From Cytobacillus oceanisediminis (GTDB taxonomy: Bacteria; Bacillota; Bacilli; Bacillales; Cytobacillaceae), in the NCBI RefSeq assembly GCF_003182355.1, contig NZ_QGTW01000006.1:1-64000 (forward strand): a stretch of 64,000 nucleotides of DNA, given 5' to 3'. A program made the position numbers and the translations under genes. This document shows positions 33,818-43,137 of the stretch, piece after piece. The number at the start of each line of letters is the position of its first letter. The stretch's first letter is position 1. The notes below the pieces were generated by a model. That model was not told where the DNA came from. It saw nothing but the letters and a program-made list of their open reading frames with translations, and did no database searches.

Positions 33818-34454
33818 ACCTGCCGATTCCTTTGTTTCGTCCCATTACGATTAAGACGTCTCCCTTAAAAATGACCTCCTCAGCCGGGGGAGATACGATA
33901 ATCTCTTTTCCCCGCTGAATCCCAACGATATTACATCCATATTTAGCTCTTATGTTGAGATCTAATAAGGACTTATTGTGAATTTTATCTGATGCAACGA
34001 TTTCAACCATACTGTAATCCTCTGAGAGCTCAATATAATCAATCATTTTTTCAGAAACGATATGGTGTGCAATCCGTTTGGCCATATCCCTTTCAGGATG
34101 GATTACACGATCTACACCAATTTTATCGAGCACTTTGGCATGATAGTCATTATGTGCCTTTGCCCAAACCTGCGGAATTCCCATCTCTTTTAATAACAAT
34201 GATGTTAAGATGCTTGACTCAATATTTTCACCAAAAGAAACAAAAGCGTGATCTATATTCTTCATTCCCGCGTCTTTAATTGCTGCTTCGTCAATTCCAT
34301 TAATTTGTACTGCATATGTAACAAACTGTGCGTATTGATCCACTTTTTCCTGGTCAATATCGATTGCTAAAACTTCGACTCCAAGCTCATAAAACTCTTT
34401 AACCAGACTTCCGCCAAAACGGCCCAATCCAAACACAGCATATTGTTTTTTCAT
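33798..34454 (-). CDS. ktrA: KtrA-type potassium channel gating subunit
   Basis: The 218-residue soluble protein has an RCK-N Rossmann domain (GLGRFGGSLVKEF, then LAIDIDQEKV) that binds ATP/ADP or NAD and an RCK-C domain (from about residue 140). It would regulate a KtrB/KtrD potassium channel at the membrane. Its ATG is preceded by AAGAAGGG. Upstream is a c-di-AMP riboswitch. Downstream is only a decayed ktrB, so it must gate a channel encoded elsewhere or be on the way to loss. It could equally be called ktrC. Confidence 0.88.
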   Translation of the reverse strand: MKKQYAVFGLGRFGGSLVKEFYELGVEVLAIDIDQEKVDQYAQFVTYAVQINGIDEAAIKDAGMKNIDHAFVSFGENIESSILTSLLLKEMGIPQVWAKAHNDYHAKVLDKIGVDRVIHPERDMAKRIAHHIVSEKMIDYIELSEDYSMVEIVASDKIHNKSLLDLNIRAKYGCNIVGIQRGKEIIVSPPAEEVIFKGDVLIVMGRNKGIGRFERHGV

Positions 34455-34491
34455 TGAAGAATTTCCCTTCTTATTAAAAATGAACAGAAAA

Positions 34492-34625
34492 AGACCACTC
34501 TTAAAAAAGAATGGTCAATGCTCGCCATTAACCCTTCTCTCATTGCGGCTTACGGAGTTAGCTGTCGGATTAGGGATTGAGAGTTTCCCTTCTTAACTTA
34601 ATATGCTAAGATTCACCCCAAGATA
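34492..34625 (-). promoter_or_regulatory. c-di-AMP riboswitch (ydaO/yuaA) with terminator
   Basis: On the minus strand the conserved core is present: GGGGUGAAUC at the 5' side, GAAGGGAAACUCUC, then CCGACAGCUAACUCCGUAAG and AGAGAAGGG. It is followed by a terminator hairpin GACCATTCTT/AAGAGTGGTC (34492-34516) and a T5 run. It matches the ydaO motif that senses c-di-AMP and turns off potassium uptake genes. The 34626-34750 stretch upstream is an AT-rich promoter region. Confidence 0.9.
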
Positions 34626-34751
34626 AACCAGGTTTATCAAAAATGGTTCCCCCGCTCATAATGATTCAGCAAAAAGGTTTGTTTATTAAAATAATAAATA
34701 TAAATTACTCCGGTGCTAACCCGTTGTCAACATATTTCTAGATTAAAGTAA

Positions 34752-34782
34752 AAAGGGAGGCAACTCCATATCTGCCTCCCTA
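34752..34782 (-). terminator. Hairpin terminator, orphan
   Basis: Perfect stem GGGAGGCA/TGCCTCCC with a T5 run on the minus strand. The endonuclease gene has its own terminator at 34911, so this one may serve a short or lost transcription unit between 34785 and 34910, where only scraps of frame (for example SPDPLGNG) are seen. Confidence 0.65.
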
Positions 34783-34910
34783 AATGAATACTTTACCGCG
34801 CTCAAAATGGTTCATATCCGTTCCCAAGGGGATCAGGTGATATATTTGAAATTAAGTGAAACCTTTATATTTAAAGCCATTAAGAAATCTTGCTTTATAT
34901 AAAATTAAAA

Positions 34911-34946
34911 CAAAAGGCGCTCTTCCTTTCCAAGAAAAGCGCCTTT
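34911..34946 (-). terminator. Endonuclease gene terminator
   Basis: Perfect stem AAAGGCGCT/AGCGCCTTT flanking a 15-base loop, with T-rich sequence on the minus strand, located 9 bp after the stop codon. Confidence 0.8.
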
Positions 34947-34954
34947 CCCAAATA

Positions 34955-36115
34955 TTATTCCCAGATCGCCGATGCCCATTCTGGATGATCGATGAATGGG
35001 TTGCGGTTGTGCTGGAAATCCGTGTAGATGATTTCGTTTCTTCTCCGCTCAAAATTGTCGACTGGATCTTCTTTATGCCATTGAAGCAAGACAGGCATTT
35101 TGCCATGATAAGGGGCAGAGCCATTATTGACAAGGTGGTTTAACTCTAAATCAAGTTCCCCGCTGTCCCCTTCATAACGGACAGCCATGTAAAATAGCAT
35201 CCGCGCTACATCCCCTTTTACACGATCCCTTGGCTCCCAAGAATCAGAGTCGTAATAGTTGCCTGTCGCCTCTGAATGCTGGCTTCCGCCATTATCAAAA
35301 TCAAGATTGCTTCGTGAGCTATTCACGGTAACATCTGTCGGCCGCAAATGATGCAAGTCAGTTCCCGCACCCATGGTTGTTCCGAAGTCACCATGTGATT
35401 TGGCCCAAACATGTTCGCGATTCCAGTCATTGACTCCTGATCCATTGGTAAATTTGCCTTGTGAGCGACCTGTGTAAAGAAGGATGACATTATTAGGGTT
35501 ATTCGGGTCTTCATCTGTTTCCCGAAGTGCCTCCCATACATTTGAATACGATATTTCTATATGGTCGTCGATGATATTATGGAGTGCTGTCTTTAAAGCC
35601 TCTCCGGTTTTTCCATTTGCAGCATCATAATAGCCATCAATTGGTACGGGAGGTGTTGATCCATCTCCCTGAAGTTCAAAAGAAGTGCCATTTTTCAATC
35701 CAGGGTGAGAGAAATAAGCAGTAAGAGTGCCGGTAACCTTAATCTGCTTTCCCATTATAGAAGGATTAGATTTTAATCCAAAAGCAGAGCGAAATGTAGT
35801 TGGGATTTGAACATAAAGCATGTTTTCTGTATTAGTCTCTGAAGGGCTATCCGCAAGTGCCAGGGCATAGTCATTTGGAAATCCGCTTGTAATGACTGTA
35901 TTCGCTGCAGTCGGCTGCCCAACAACATACCCTTGGACGGTTTTACTCGAATTATTTTGTGTGTAAATACCTTGTGAAACAGAGTAAGGGGAAGACCAGG
36001 AACCAACTCCTGCAGCTGCATTTGTCAATGACTCTTGAAGCGGTTGCAGGAACATGAGAATAGCAGTAAAGAAAATCAAAGACATCAGCAAACCTTTTTT
36101 CTTACTTTTTTGCAT
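34955..36115 (-). CDS. Secreted endonuclease I family nuclease
   Basis: The 386-residue protein has a signal peptide (residues 1-35, GLLMSLIFFTAILMFLQPL). An OB-fold-like domain (about 45-150, GIYTQNNSSKTVQGYVVG) is of the type found ahead of secreted nucleases. An Endonuclease_I domain (about 165-386) carries the His-Me finger segment DWNREHVWAKSHG and HHLRPTD. It should degrade extracellular DNA or RNA. The start at 36115 has GGAGG seven bases upstream; the longer frame to 36193 lacks a ribosome site. Confidence 0.88.
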   Translation of the reverse strand: MQKSKKKGLLMSLIFFTAILMFLQPLQESLTNAAAGVGSWSSPYSVSQGIYTQNNSSKTVQGYVVGQPTAANTVITSGFPNDYALALADSPSETNTENMLYVQIPTTFRSAFGLKSNPSIMGKQIKVTGTLTAYFSHPGLKNGTSFELQGDGSTPPVPIDGYYDAANGKTGEALKTALHNIIDDHIEISYSNVWEALRETDEDPNNPNNVILLYTGRSQGKFTNGSGVNDWNREHVWAKSHGDFGTTMGAGTDLHHLRPTDVTVNSSRSNLDFDNGGSQHSEATGNYYDSDSWEPRDRVKGDVARMLFYMAVRYEGDSGELDLELNHLVNNGSAPYHGKMPVLLQWHKEDPVDNFERRRNEIIYTDFQHNRNPFIDHPEWASAIWE

Positions 36116-36259
36116 GAACTCGCCTCCAGCAATTTTTGAAAGGACATTTCCTTGTTGAATACTTTTTTTCAAAAAAGTCACAATCCTTCCCAAGTATAAA
36201 GGAACAAAATGTCAGAAATCATGAGGTTTTGGCCCTAAAAAAGCCGGAGACGAAAAAAT

Positions 36260-37126
36260 TTACATATGCTTAATAATTTCTAAAAAATTTCTTCCAAGTA
36301 TATAATCCTTTTGGTAATCAGGAATATGAAGTGATTCAATCCAGCTTTTCTTGGCCGAATAGTCATATTCGTTACCTTCTTTCATTCCATATGGCCCATC
36401 ACACCCATAAAGGATTTTACGATATCCTAATGATTCCACTGCCATTTTTACAATTGAGGGATTGAGGTAGTCACTTGAGGTATCTGCAAATACATTTGGC
36501 TTATCAATCACGTACTTCCAAAGTTTTTTCCAAAATGGAAGGCCTGCATGAGCATATATTATTTTAAGTTTTGGGTAATGTTCAGGTAAATATTTATAGG
36601 AGTCGGGTTCTGAAGACAGATGAATGATTATCGGGATACCTTTTGACTCGCACATAGCTGCGACTGGGTCAAGGGCCTTAATGGAATATTGATGCATGAA
36701 CGGATGAGCTTTTACTCCAATAATTCCCGGCTTACCAAGATAGTGTTCCACTTCTTCCACTGATTCAGGAATCAGTGGATTCACTGCTGCCCAGCCTAGA
36801 AAACGGTCTGGGTATCGACCAATAGCAGCTGCGACTATTTCATTGTTTGGCTTTGTGAAAATCTTGTATGCATGGCCATAAAGTTTTAAATATCCTTCCT
36901 CTACAAGACCATCATAAATTTTGAGCCCAATTTGCGGAACATTTAAGATAAGAAGACGGAATAAGCGTTGTAAATTAAGCTGAAAAGTGCTATCTGCTTC
37001 AAACATGGTTTCGTTCATAGGGGGAATCAGCGCTGTTTTCGTTACCCTATTTTTATCCATGCCCGCTACCATTTTTTCCAGAGTCAGCATTGTTTCATCC
37101 AAATGAAAATGGCAATCAACAATCAT
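36260..37126 (-). CDS. Amidohydrolase-2 family metal-dependent hydrolase
   Basis: The 288-residue TIM-barrel protein has the metal-binding DCHFHLD motif at the start, the HPF(M)H segment (VKAHPFMHQ), the HLSSEP and YAHAGLPF strands, and the final Asp in YGCDGPYG. This is the amidohydrolase-2 (decarboxylase/lactonase-like) family, cytoplasmic. The substrate is unknown. The second ATG (37126) has GGGGGATGAAC directly upstream and is preferred over the ATG two codons earlier. It appears monocistronic. Confidence 0.82.
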   Translation of the reverse strand: MIVDCHFHLDETMLTLEKMVAGMDKNRVTKTALIPPMNETMFEADSTFQLNLQRLFRLLILNVPQIGLKIYDGLVEEGYLKLYGHAYKIFTKPNNEIVAAAIGRYPDRFLGWAAVNPLIPESVEEVEHYLGKPGIIGVKAHPFMHQYSIKALDPVAAMCESKGIPIIIHLSSEPDSYKYLPEHYPKLKIIYAHAGLPFWKKLWKYVIDKPNVFADTSSDYLNPSIVKMAVESLGYRKILYGCDGPYGMKEGNEYDYSAKKSWIESLHIPDYQKDYILGRNFLEIIKHM

Positions 37127-37160
37127 GTTCATCCCCCTTTTATTACCTCACTTATTTAAG

Positions 37161-37352
37161 TTATCTCTTAACCTTTTTGTATGGTCCTTCCGATAAGACA
37201 CCGCATCCATGGTTGCAATTAAGCTTTCTTCCTGCAATGTCGATTGGGTAAAAAACAGTCCGGAAATTTCTTTTCATTTCCGCTGCACGGGCAACGATTC
37301 TATCTCCAGGAATAGCCGATTTATGGGGCCCTATGCGGAATTCGGTTAGCCT
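37161..37352 (-). other. Start-less open stretch after the DinB gene
   Basis: In the same frame as the dinB stop, about 63 codons remain open (FRIGPHKSAIPGDRIVARAAEM..., RKLNCNHGCGVLSEGP) but without a start with a ribosome site. It may be the remnant of a small gene or chance. No family is recognised. Confidence 0.25.
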
Positions 37353-37355
37353 GCA

Positions 37356-37880
37356 TTATCTTTTCAGTATTCCTAAATATTGAATCCACGGACCAACGTC
37401 CGCCCTATATCTATTGGACATGACTCTCGTAATCTGCGAAATATGTGTGAGATCATGGACAACCCATGTAGAAATCAATTCTCTTACCCTCACAACACCG
37501 AATACAGGATGAGAACCCGTCAATTCCAAATGAACTTCAGGATCAATTAAACACTTAAGTTTAACTATGTTATGGGTTCGAATCTTTTTAAATTTTATAA
37601 GTTTTTCTTCAATAGACTTTTCTTCCATTTCATTTAAATGGGCATACCGATCGAACGGTGGAAACGGTTTGTTTTCCCCTTCCTGAAGAATAAATTCCAG
37701 CCTCGGAATCCAATTATTTTTCTCACCCTCAATAAGATGGTCAATCACCTCCATGGCATTCCAAGTACCTTCCCCCTCTTTGCATTGCTGCCATCCCTCA
37801 GATACCCCTTTTAAAAAATATTCCAAGGTTTGTGGTGTGCGCTCCAAAATCTCAATAGCCTCTTTTAAATTAAAATTCAT
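37356..37880 (-). CDS. DinB family protein
   Basis: The 174-residue four-helix-bundle protein has the DinB_2 pattern: [26 protein letters not shown] with the first His, and [16 protein letters not shown] with the His pair forming a metal site. The DinB/YfiT superfamily includes thiol-dependent transferases and DNA-damage-inducible proteins. The ATG abuts the stop of the small membrane gene (TAAATG), so the two are translationally coupled. AAAGGAG lies upstream. Confidence 0.85.
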   Translation of the reverse strand: MNFNLKEAIEILERTPQTLEYFLKGVSEGWQQCKEGEGTWNAMEVIDHLIEGEKNNWIPRLEFILQEGENKPFPPFDRYAHLNEMEEKSIEEKLIKFKKIRTHNIVKLKCLIDPEVHLELTGSHPVFGVVRVRELISTWVVHDLTHISQITRVMSNRYRADVGPWIQYLGILKR

Positions 37881-38060
37881 TTAGCTGCTCCTTTCTGCAC
37901 TCTTAACCGCAAAGATTAAAGCCAGCAGAAAAAGAACAAGACCAGTGACCCATCCAAAAGTTGGTGCATATTCAAAGTAGTTTCTCAAACCCATGCCACC
38001 AGATATAAAAGCAGGAGCCATCAGGCTAAAAAATAAGGTTAATCTACGAACTTTATTCAC
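37881..38060 (-). CDS. Small two-helix membrane protein
   Basis: A 59-residue protein with two hydrophobic segments (LTLFFSLMAPAFISGGMG and FGWVTGLVLFLLALIFAVK). Its GTG start follows GAGGAGGAG. It is directly upstream of and coupled to the DinB gene. A related hydrophobic scrap lies just upstream (38117-38275). Function unknown. Confidence 0.6.
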   Translation of the reverse strand: MNKVRRLTLFFSLMAPAFISGGMGLRNYFEYAPTFGWVTGLVLFLLALIFAVKSAERSS

Positions 38061-38116
38061 TCTTCTCCTCCTCGTTTCTTTGATTGAACATAAATTTTTG
38101 CTTAAGGATTCCTGCA

Positions 38117-38275
38117 TTAAATACAGAAAAAATCATGGCGAGGTAAAAAAGGAATCTTGGAAAATAAAACTCCCCATCCCCCCATAAACTCGGTATAAGA
38201 CAAGGACTGATAGACAAAAGCAGGCGCAACCATTATAGACAAGATGAATTGCCATTTTATTGACTTTACGATTGC
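38117..38275 (-). pseudogene. Remnant of a small membrane protein gene
   Basis: A start-less open stretch of about 50 codons (KWQFILSIMVAPAFVYQSLSYTEF...) resembles the neighbouring two-helix protein (FFSLMAPAF). It may be a decayed tandem duplicate. The 38276-38455 region further left is AT-rich with no gene. Confidence 0.35.
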
Positions 38276-38458
38276 AATCCCACCGTTCCTTCAATCAAGG
38301 AATTAATTAATCCGCAAAATAATTAAAGGTGTTTCCTTATTTTTTTACTAAAAATCTCACCCTTCCATGTTAACATATTTAACCAATTTCTTTAGAACTT
38401 TCTAAAATAAAATAAAAACCCTCGAAGAAGGATCGGGCAAGTTTCATTAGAATTGAAA

Positions 38459-38488
38459 AGAGCGTTCTTCCATTGGAAGTAACGCCCT
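38459..38488 (-). terminator. Terminator of the serine hydrolase gene
   Basis: On the minus strand GGGCGTTACTTCCA / GAAGAACGCTC forms an imperfect stem with a T4 tail, 10 bp after the stop codon. Confidence 0.7.
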
Positions 38489-38497
38489 TTGATCGGT

Positions 38498-39523
38498 TTA
38501 TATGTGATTTTCAAATGTTTCCATTATAGCAGATGGGCCAAATGATTTATTTGACGGAATCACCAGCGTTAATCCGCTAGCCGGATAATATGCTGAATGA
38601 AAACTAACCCCTGGATCATAACCCATAACATGATACTTAAATATTGAATCATTTCTCTTACTAATCCATATCCCGTATCCGTAATATTTGACATCTTTAA
38701 CTATAACATGCGGTGTCAAAAGTTTTTCTGTATACTCTTTGCTTAATAACTTATAGGTCCGCAAACCATCCCATAAGAAGGTCATATCTTGGGCAGTCAC
38801 GTACGCTCCACCGTCCGAGCCGCCTCTAATGGGTAATGAATAAATATTGGTTCTCCATGTCCCGTCTTCCTCATTATCAATATAGCCAATTGCTGTATTT
38901 TTAGGAAGATTGTCAAAACGAAAGTAACCTGAATCCTTCATCCCACAAGGTTCAAATATATTCAATTGGACATAGTCCTGAAAATTCAGGCCCGTCCTTT
39001 TCTCAATAATTAAGCCTAACAATATAAATCCTGCATTATTGTAATGAAATCTTTCACCCGGTTTAAACATCATTTTGTTATTTTGGAACAAAGGAAGAAA
39101 ATCTCTTAATTGATTTAGATGATACATTGGCCTTTCTTTCCAAAGCTCCTCAAAATCATCCATAATTTCCTCATCAAAATAGTCAGGCACTCCAGAAGTA
39201 TGGGTTAACAGGTGGTGAACGGTAATATCTTTATCAAAGTGAGGAAAAATGTCACCCATTATCTCTTTAAGTCTGGTATCAAATGTAAGTATCCCTTCCT
39301 CAACTAATTGACAAATGCCAATTGCTGTAAATAACTTGCATCCAGATGCAATGCCAAACCTAGTGTTTAGATTATTTAATAATTCATCAGCTCTATTTGA
39401 ATGACCACGAGCTGATTGGAAGGCTATTTCCATCTCCGTTTTAGCGAAAACGACACCAGAAAAGTTAACATCTTCTATAACATCGCTTAGTAATTTATTA
39501 GTAATGCTTTTATTTTTCAGCAT
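38498..39523 (-). CDS. Beta-lactamase-related serine hydrolase
   Basis: The 341-residue protein has a class-C-type/DD-peptidase fold: the catalytic S-x-x-K in IASGCKLFTA (about residues 59-63), HHLLTHTSGVPDY, Y-N-N (FHYNNAGFILLG) and a GGSDGGAY segment. There is no signal peptide, so it is probably cytoplasmic with esterase or peptidase activity on an unknown substrate. The ATG has AAGGGAG upstream. Single gene with terminator. Confidence 0.85.
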   Translation of the reverse strand: MLKNKSITNKLLSDVIEDVNFSGVVFAKTEMEIAFQSARGHSNRADELLNNLNTRFGIASGCKLFTAIGICQLVEEGILTFDTRLKEIMGDIFPHFDKDITVHHLLTHTSGVPDYFDEEIMDDFEELWKERPMYHLNQLRDFLPLFQNNKMMFKPGERFHYNNAGFILLGLIIEKRTGLNFQDYVQLNIFEPCGMKDSGYFRFDNLPKNTAIGYIDNEEDGTWRTNIYSLPIRGGSDGGAYVTAQDMTFLWDGLRTYKLLSKEYTEKLLTPHVIVKDVKYYGYGIWISKRNDSIFKYHVMGYDPGVSFHSAYYPASGLTLVIPSNKSFGPSAIMETFENHI

Positions 39524-39637
39524 GGACAGAACTCCCTTTTAGCTGTTATTCCAATGACTTAAAGTGACAAACAACTTATGATGGCAGACCCTATTAAAAT
39601 ATACCATAAGTTTCCTTTTTTTACTTTGCATTGAACT

Positions 39638-39668
39638 AAAAAAGCGTCTCTGCCAGAATGCAGAAACG
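39638..39668 (-). terminator. Terminator of the DUF899 gene
   Basis: Stem GCGT..CTGC/GCAG..ACGC with a 5-base loop and T-rich tail on the minus strand, 8 bp after the stop codon. Confidence 0.7.
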
Positions 39669-39675
39669 CACAATT

Positions 39676-40260
39676 TTAGTATTTATTTCTCGGACCCCAA
39701 TCTCCACTTCCCCCTGGCAGAAGCTCAAAAAGGGACCAAATGCTGCAGTATTCATCGCCAGGACCGAACGCAGCTTTTGTATAATGGTGAATGCTGCCGT
39801 CATCATTTTTCAACAAAACCGAGACTCCTGGAAGTACATTTCCATTCTGATCTCTAAATCCTAGGTCTTCTTTAAAAGTCGACCCTTCAGTTGATAAACA
39901 AATGAATTCCCAGCCTCTGCTTTTTGAAATTTGGTCTAGTGTCTGATAGCCATCCGGACTTGTTAAAACAAAGGATGCTTTATTTTCAATATGCTGTGTA
40001 AAACCATTCAATCCATCTGCCCAAAGAGTACAATAGGGACACGATTTTCCCATATTATGAATGACCACTAACTCCTTTTTGTCTCCAAAAAGCTCGCTCA
40101 ATGCAACTTTAGTGCCTTCCGTAGTTGTCAGCAGGTAATCTTTTACCGTGAATGAAGGAAGCTGTTTTCTTAATGTTGCCAATTCCCCTTTTACACGAAT
40201 TAATTCCTTCTCCTTTTCCTCAATCGCCTTCTCTACTTGTTCTGCTGTTAATGAACTCAT
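39676..40260 (-). CDS. DUF899 thioredoxin-like protein
   Basis: The 194-residue protein has an N-terminal coiled segment (EKAIEEKEKELIRVKGELATLRKQ) and a thioredoxin-like fold with the CxxC-type motif KSCPYCTLWADG, typical of the DUF899 family. It ends SGDWGPRNKY. The role is unknown, possibly a thiol reductase. AGGGAGG lies upstream of the ATG. Confidence 0.85.
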   Translation of the reverse strand: MSSLTAEQVEKAIEEKEKELIRVKGELATLRKQLPSFTVKDYLLTTTEGTKVALSELFGDKKELVVIHNMGKSCPYCTLWADGLNGFTQHIENKASFVLTSPDGYQTLDQISKSRGWEFICLSTEGSTFKEDLGFRDQNGNVLPGVSVLLKNDDGSIHHYTKAAFGPGDEYCSIWSLFELLPGGSGDWGPRNKY

Positions 40261-40323
40261 GAGAACATTCCCTCCCTAGACTGATTTGTAAAAAATATTC
40301 ACTTTCTTTAAGCAGTTTCCTTT

Positions 40324-40710
40324 TTACTTAAATTTTTTCTCAAGTGAGGTTAAAAATAAATTTTCATTCACTATAATTTGATTAACTTTTTTAAATCCGT
40401 TTTTTTCATAAAAATTTATGGCTGGCGTGTTTTTAGAGCCAGTTGAGACGATCAAGCTTTTAATTCCTTCTATTCTTTCAATGAATTCTAGCAACTTTTG
40501 GGCTATTCCTTTTCTAAAATGATCGGGGTGAACAATTAATCTATGAATATCAATTGTGTTATTCTCGTCTTTTAAAGATATCGCTCCGCATAATCCTTCG
40601 TTTGAATAATAGCCAAAGAACGTTTCTCCACATTTTTGCAGCGTATCAACGGTGTCCTTTAATGGAGGTATATCAGAACACTCGATGAGTTCAGCCTCAA
40701 CTTTATAAGA
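40324..40710 (-). pseudogene. GNAT acetyltransferase truncated at its N-terminus
   Basis: An open frame of about 130 codons carries a good GNAT C-terminal part: IDIHRLIVHPDHFRKGIAQKLLEFI, then STGSKNTPAINFYEKNGF. No start is present; upstream the frame meets a stop at about 40720, where the recombinase scrap begins on the other strand. It seems to have been cut by a recombination event. Confidence 0.75.
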
Positions 40711-40736
40711 CGGGATTTAAACGCTCAAAACTTTAA

Positions 40737-40988
40737 AGGGGCTCTCCCCTCACTAATCGAACGATTGAAGCCATTGTAGAAAAGTATACGAAGTCTTTTG
40801 ATAAGCGTATGTCACCCCATAAGCTCAGACATACGTATGTTACGAATCTAGCAGAACAAACTGGTGATATTCCCCTTGTTATGAATCAGTTAGGACATAC
40901 TTCGTCTGATACCTCCCTTCTTTATATTAATACGACTAGAGAAAAAGCTAGGAAAGCGGCAGAAGTGTTAGGAAAAAGGCGTAAATAA
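40737..40988 (+). pseudogene. Tyrosine recombinase (integrase), C-terminal remnant
   Basis: The frame carries the second half of a tyrosine recombinase catalytic domain: SPHKLRHTYVTNLAE with His and Arg of the active site, QLGHTSSDTSLLYI with His and the nucleophile Tyr, and a basic tail KAAEVLGKRRK. The N-terminal domain and the first catalytic Arg are missing. It is the relic of a mobile element located at the border of the accessory region that continues to the right end. Confidence 0.85.
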
Positions 40989-41117
40989 AGTGAATTTAAA
41001 CTCTATAAAAAAATTTATAAATAAGGGACCAGATCCTTCGCTCCCTCCCTTCGTTTGATATAATTAGTTCACTCTGATATAATCCCCCAAGCACTAAAAA
41101 AAGACAGAGTATCTAAC

Positions 41118-41155
41118 AAGGGCAACACTGGATATCTCAGTGTCGCCCTTTTTGG
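41118..41155. terminator. Terminator 3' of uxuB
   Basis: Stem AAGGGC-ACACTG / CAGTGT-GCCCTT with T4 downstream, immediately next to the uxuB stop. It can work in both directions. The 40989-41117 stretch is AT-rich with no gene. Confidence 0.8.
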
Positions 41156-41157
41156 CC

Positions 41158-42023
41158 TTATTTTGGATTTTCTCTATAGTTAAACACCTGAATATTCTGA
41201 AAAACCCCCATCGACAGGAACAACAATCCATTTACAAATCCTGTAGAATTGTGATCAATTAACCATAGAAGTGTCCCAATCAACTCTTCGCTTTTCCCAA
41301 AGCGTCCCATCGGTGTATGATCAAAAATCTTTTTTGCTCTCTCTGTATATGAACCGTCTTCGTTGAGTAAGAGTTTCTCGTTTTGACCTGTTAGAAAAAA
41401 TCCTGTAGAAATCGCATTAACTCTAATCCCTACTTTTGAGATATGTACGGCAAGCCATTGTGTAAAGTTATTGATAGAGGCTTTTGCTCCACTATAAGCA
41501 GGAATTTTTATTAATGGGGTAAAAGCATTCATAGATGAAATATTTAAAATAACTCCTTCTTTATTACCAATCATCTCCCTTGCAAAGATTTGAGTTGGAA
41601 GTATAGTGCCAAGAAAGTTTAAATTAATTACAAATTCCATACCCTCAGCGTCCAAATCAAAAAAAGTTAAAAGGTTTTCCTTATGATCAAGAACTTCTTC
41701 GTTGAAGTATTCTTTTGTTGTTGTACCTTTTGGGTGGTTTCCCCCTGCTCCATTGATCAGAATATCGCAGGGACCTAGCTTATTTAGAATGATTTCATTG
41801 GCATTGGTTAATTGAGCTATGTTTAATACATCTGCATTTATACCCAATGCCGTTCCTCAGAACTCCCTATTTCATAAGATATTCGGTCAAGCCTATCCTG
41901 GTTACGTCCAATAATCGCAACTTTCGCTCCGCAGGAAGCCAGTGCTTTTGAGAAAACACTACCTAATACACCGCTCCCTCCATTAATGACGGCAACTTTT
42001 CCAACCTGAAACGGGATTTTCAA
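41158..42023 (-). pseudogene. uxuB: D-mannonate oxidoreductase (SDR), frameshifted
   Basis: Two frames make up a short-chain dehydrogenase. The first (42023-41838) has the NAD-binding GGSGVLGSVFS motif. The second (41847-41158) has INGAGGNHP, the catalytic NISSMNAF and YSGAKASINNF (Tyr and Lys). The junction at about 41840 needs a one-base shift. The position after uxuA and the sequence fit the SDR-type mannonate oxidoreductase of Bacilli. A TTG start at 42023 with GGGGAGG upstream begins inside the end of uxuA. It would be active only if the shift is a sequencing error. Confidence 0.75.
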
Positions 42024-43049
42024 TTTGGAAAACCTCCCCTTTCATTTTAGTCTTTTTCAATGTATCCCAAATAGCATTTAGATAGACAGCACCAAGGGCT
42101 CTATCAAATAATCCATAACCTGGTCTTCCCTTTTCACCCCAAATCATTCGGCCATGATCAGGTCGTATTGGACCATCAAAACCGATATCATCATAAGCTT
42201 TCATAATTTCAACAATATCAAGGGAGCCATCAGATGAACGATGAGAGGTTTCATGAAATGAATGATATCCTGTGATTTTTATATTTCGAATATGTGCAAA
42301 ATGAATAAGTCCTTTTTGACCAAAATAACGAATGATCTCAGGCAAATCCTTGTTTGGATTCGCACCAAGAGATCCTGTACAAATTGTCAATCCATTATTT
42401 GGACTTTCAACAAGTTGAGTAAATCGTTCTAAATTTTCCTTTGAAGTTATTATGCGAGGAAGTTCAAAAATCGACCAAAGTGGATCATCCGGATGAATCG
42501 CCATTTTAGTGCCTGTTTCATCTGCCACTTTTATAATCGATTGTAAAAAATATTGCAGGTTCTCCCATAACTTTTCTTCTGTCATCGATTCATAATGATT
42601 ATGTAAATTCGATAATTCATCTTTTCCATAGCTTGAATCCCAACCTAGTAACTGCAAATCACCAGTAAGTGGGTTCATTTTTTAAATAGTATCTCAAGAT
42701 TAAGGTCTGATCTCATCCAGTCAAATACTAAAATAAAGTTGTAGCAAATAACTTTTACACCCGATGCAGCAAGATTACGAATTGTTTTCTTATAGTTTTC
42801 AATATAAAGATCCCTAGATGGAAGCCCTAGCTTAATGTCTTCATGAACCGGTACACTTTCAATGACATCCAACGTAAAGCCTTTTTTCACAATTTTGTCT
42901 TTTAATGCTTTTATTTTTTCAACCGGCCATACTTCACCGACTGGAACATCATAAATCGCAGACACAATACCGGTCACACCTGGAATTTGGCGAATGGCAT
43001 CTAGCGAAATAGAGTCTTCCTCCCCATACCATCTTAACGTCATTTTCAT
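41983..43049 (-). pseudogene. uxuA: Mannonate dehydratase UxuA, internally deleted
   Basis: The N-terminal part (43049-42675: [33 protein letters not shown]) and C-terminal part (42678-41983: MAIHPDDPLWSIF, HIRNIKITG, DGPIRPDHGRMIWGE) are clearly UxuA, which dehydrates D-mannonate to 2-keto-3-deoxygluconate. They are in different frames, overlapping by ATGA at 42675-42678. About 15 codons that normally follow the DLN segment are missing at the junction. The deletion plus frameshift makes it non-functional. It stands beside uxuB and a broken PfkB kinase, a lost hexuronate pathway. Confidence 0.8.
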
Positions 43050-43089
43050 ACGAGATACCTCACTTCCTATTTTTTTTATTTAGAATAAA

Positions 43090-43123
43090 AAGAATCAACC
43101 TTCCCAATGGTTAATTCTTTTCA
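43090..43123 (-). terminator. Terminator-like hairpin between uxuA and kinase remnant
   Basis: Stem GAATTAACC/GGTTGATTC with T5 on the minus strand. It lies 3' of the kinase remnant. Confidence 0.7.
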
Positions 43124-43137
43124 AGTCTTTACTATCG

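Noticed and set aside
37161..37352. Full gene after dinB
   Set aside because: Open for 63 codons but no usable start or recognisable motif; kept only as a low-confidence note.
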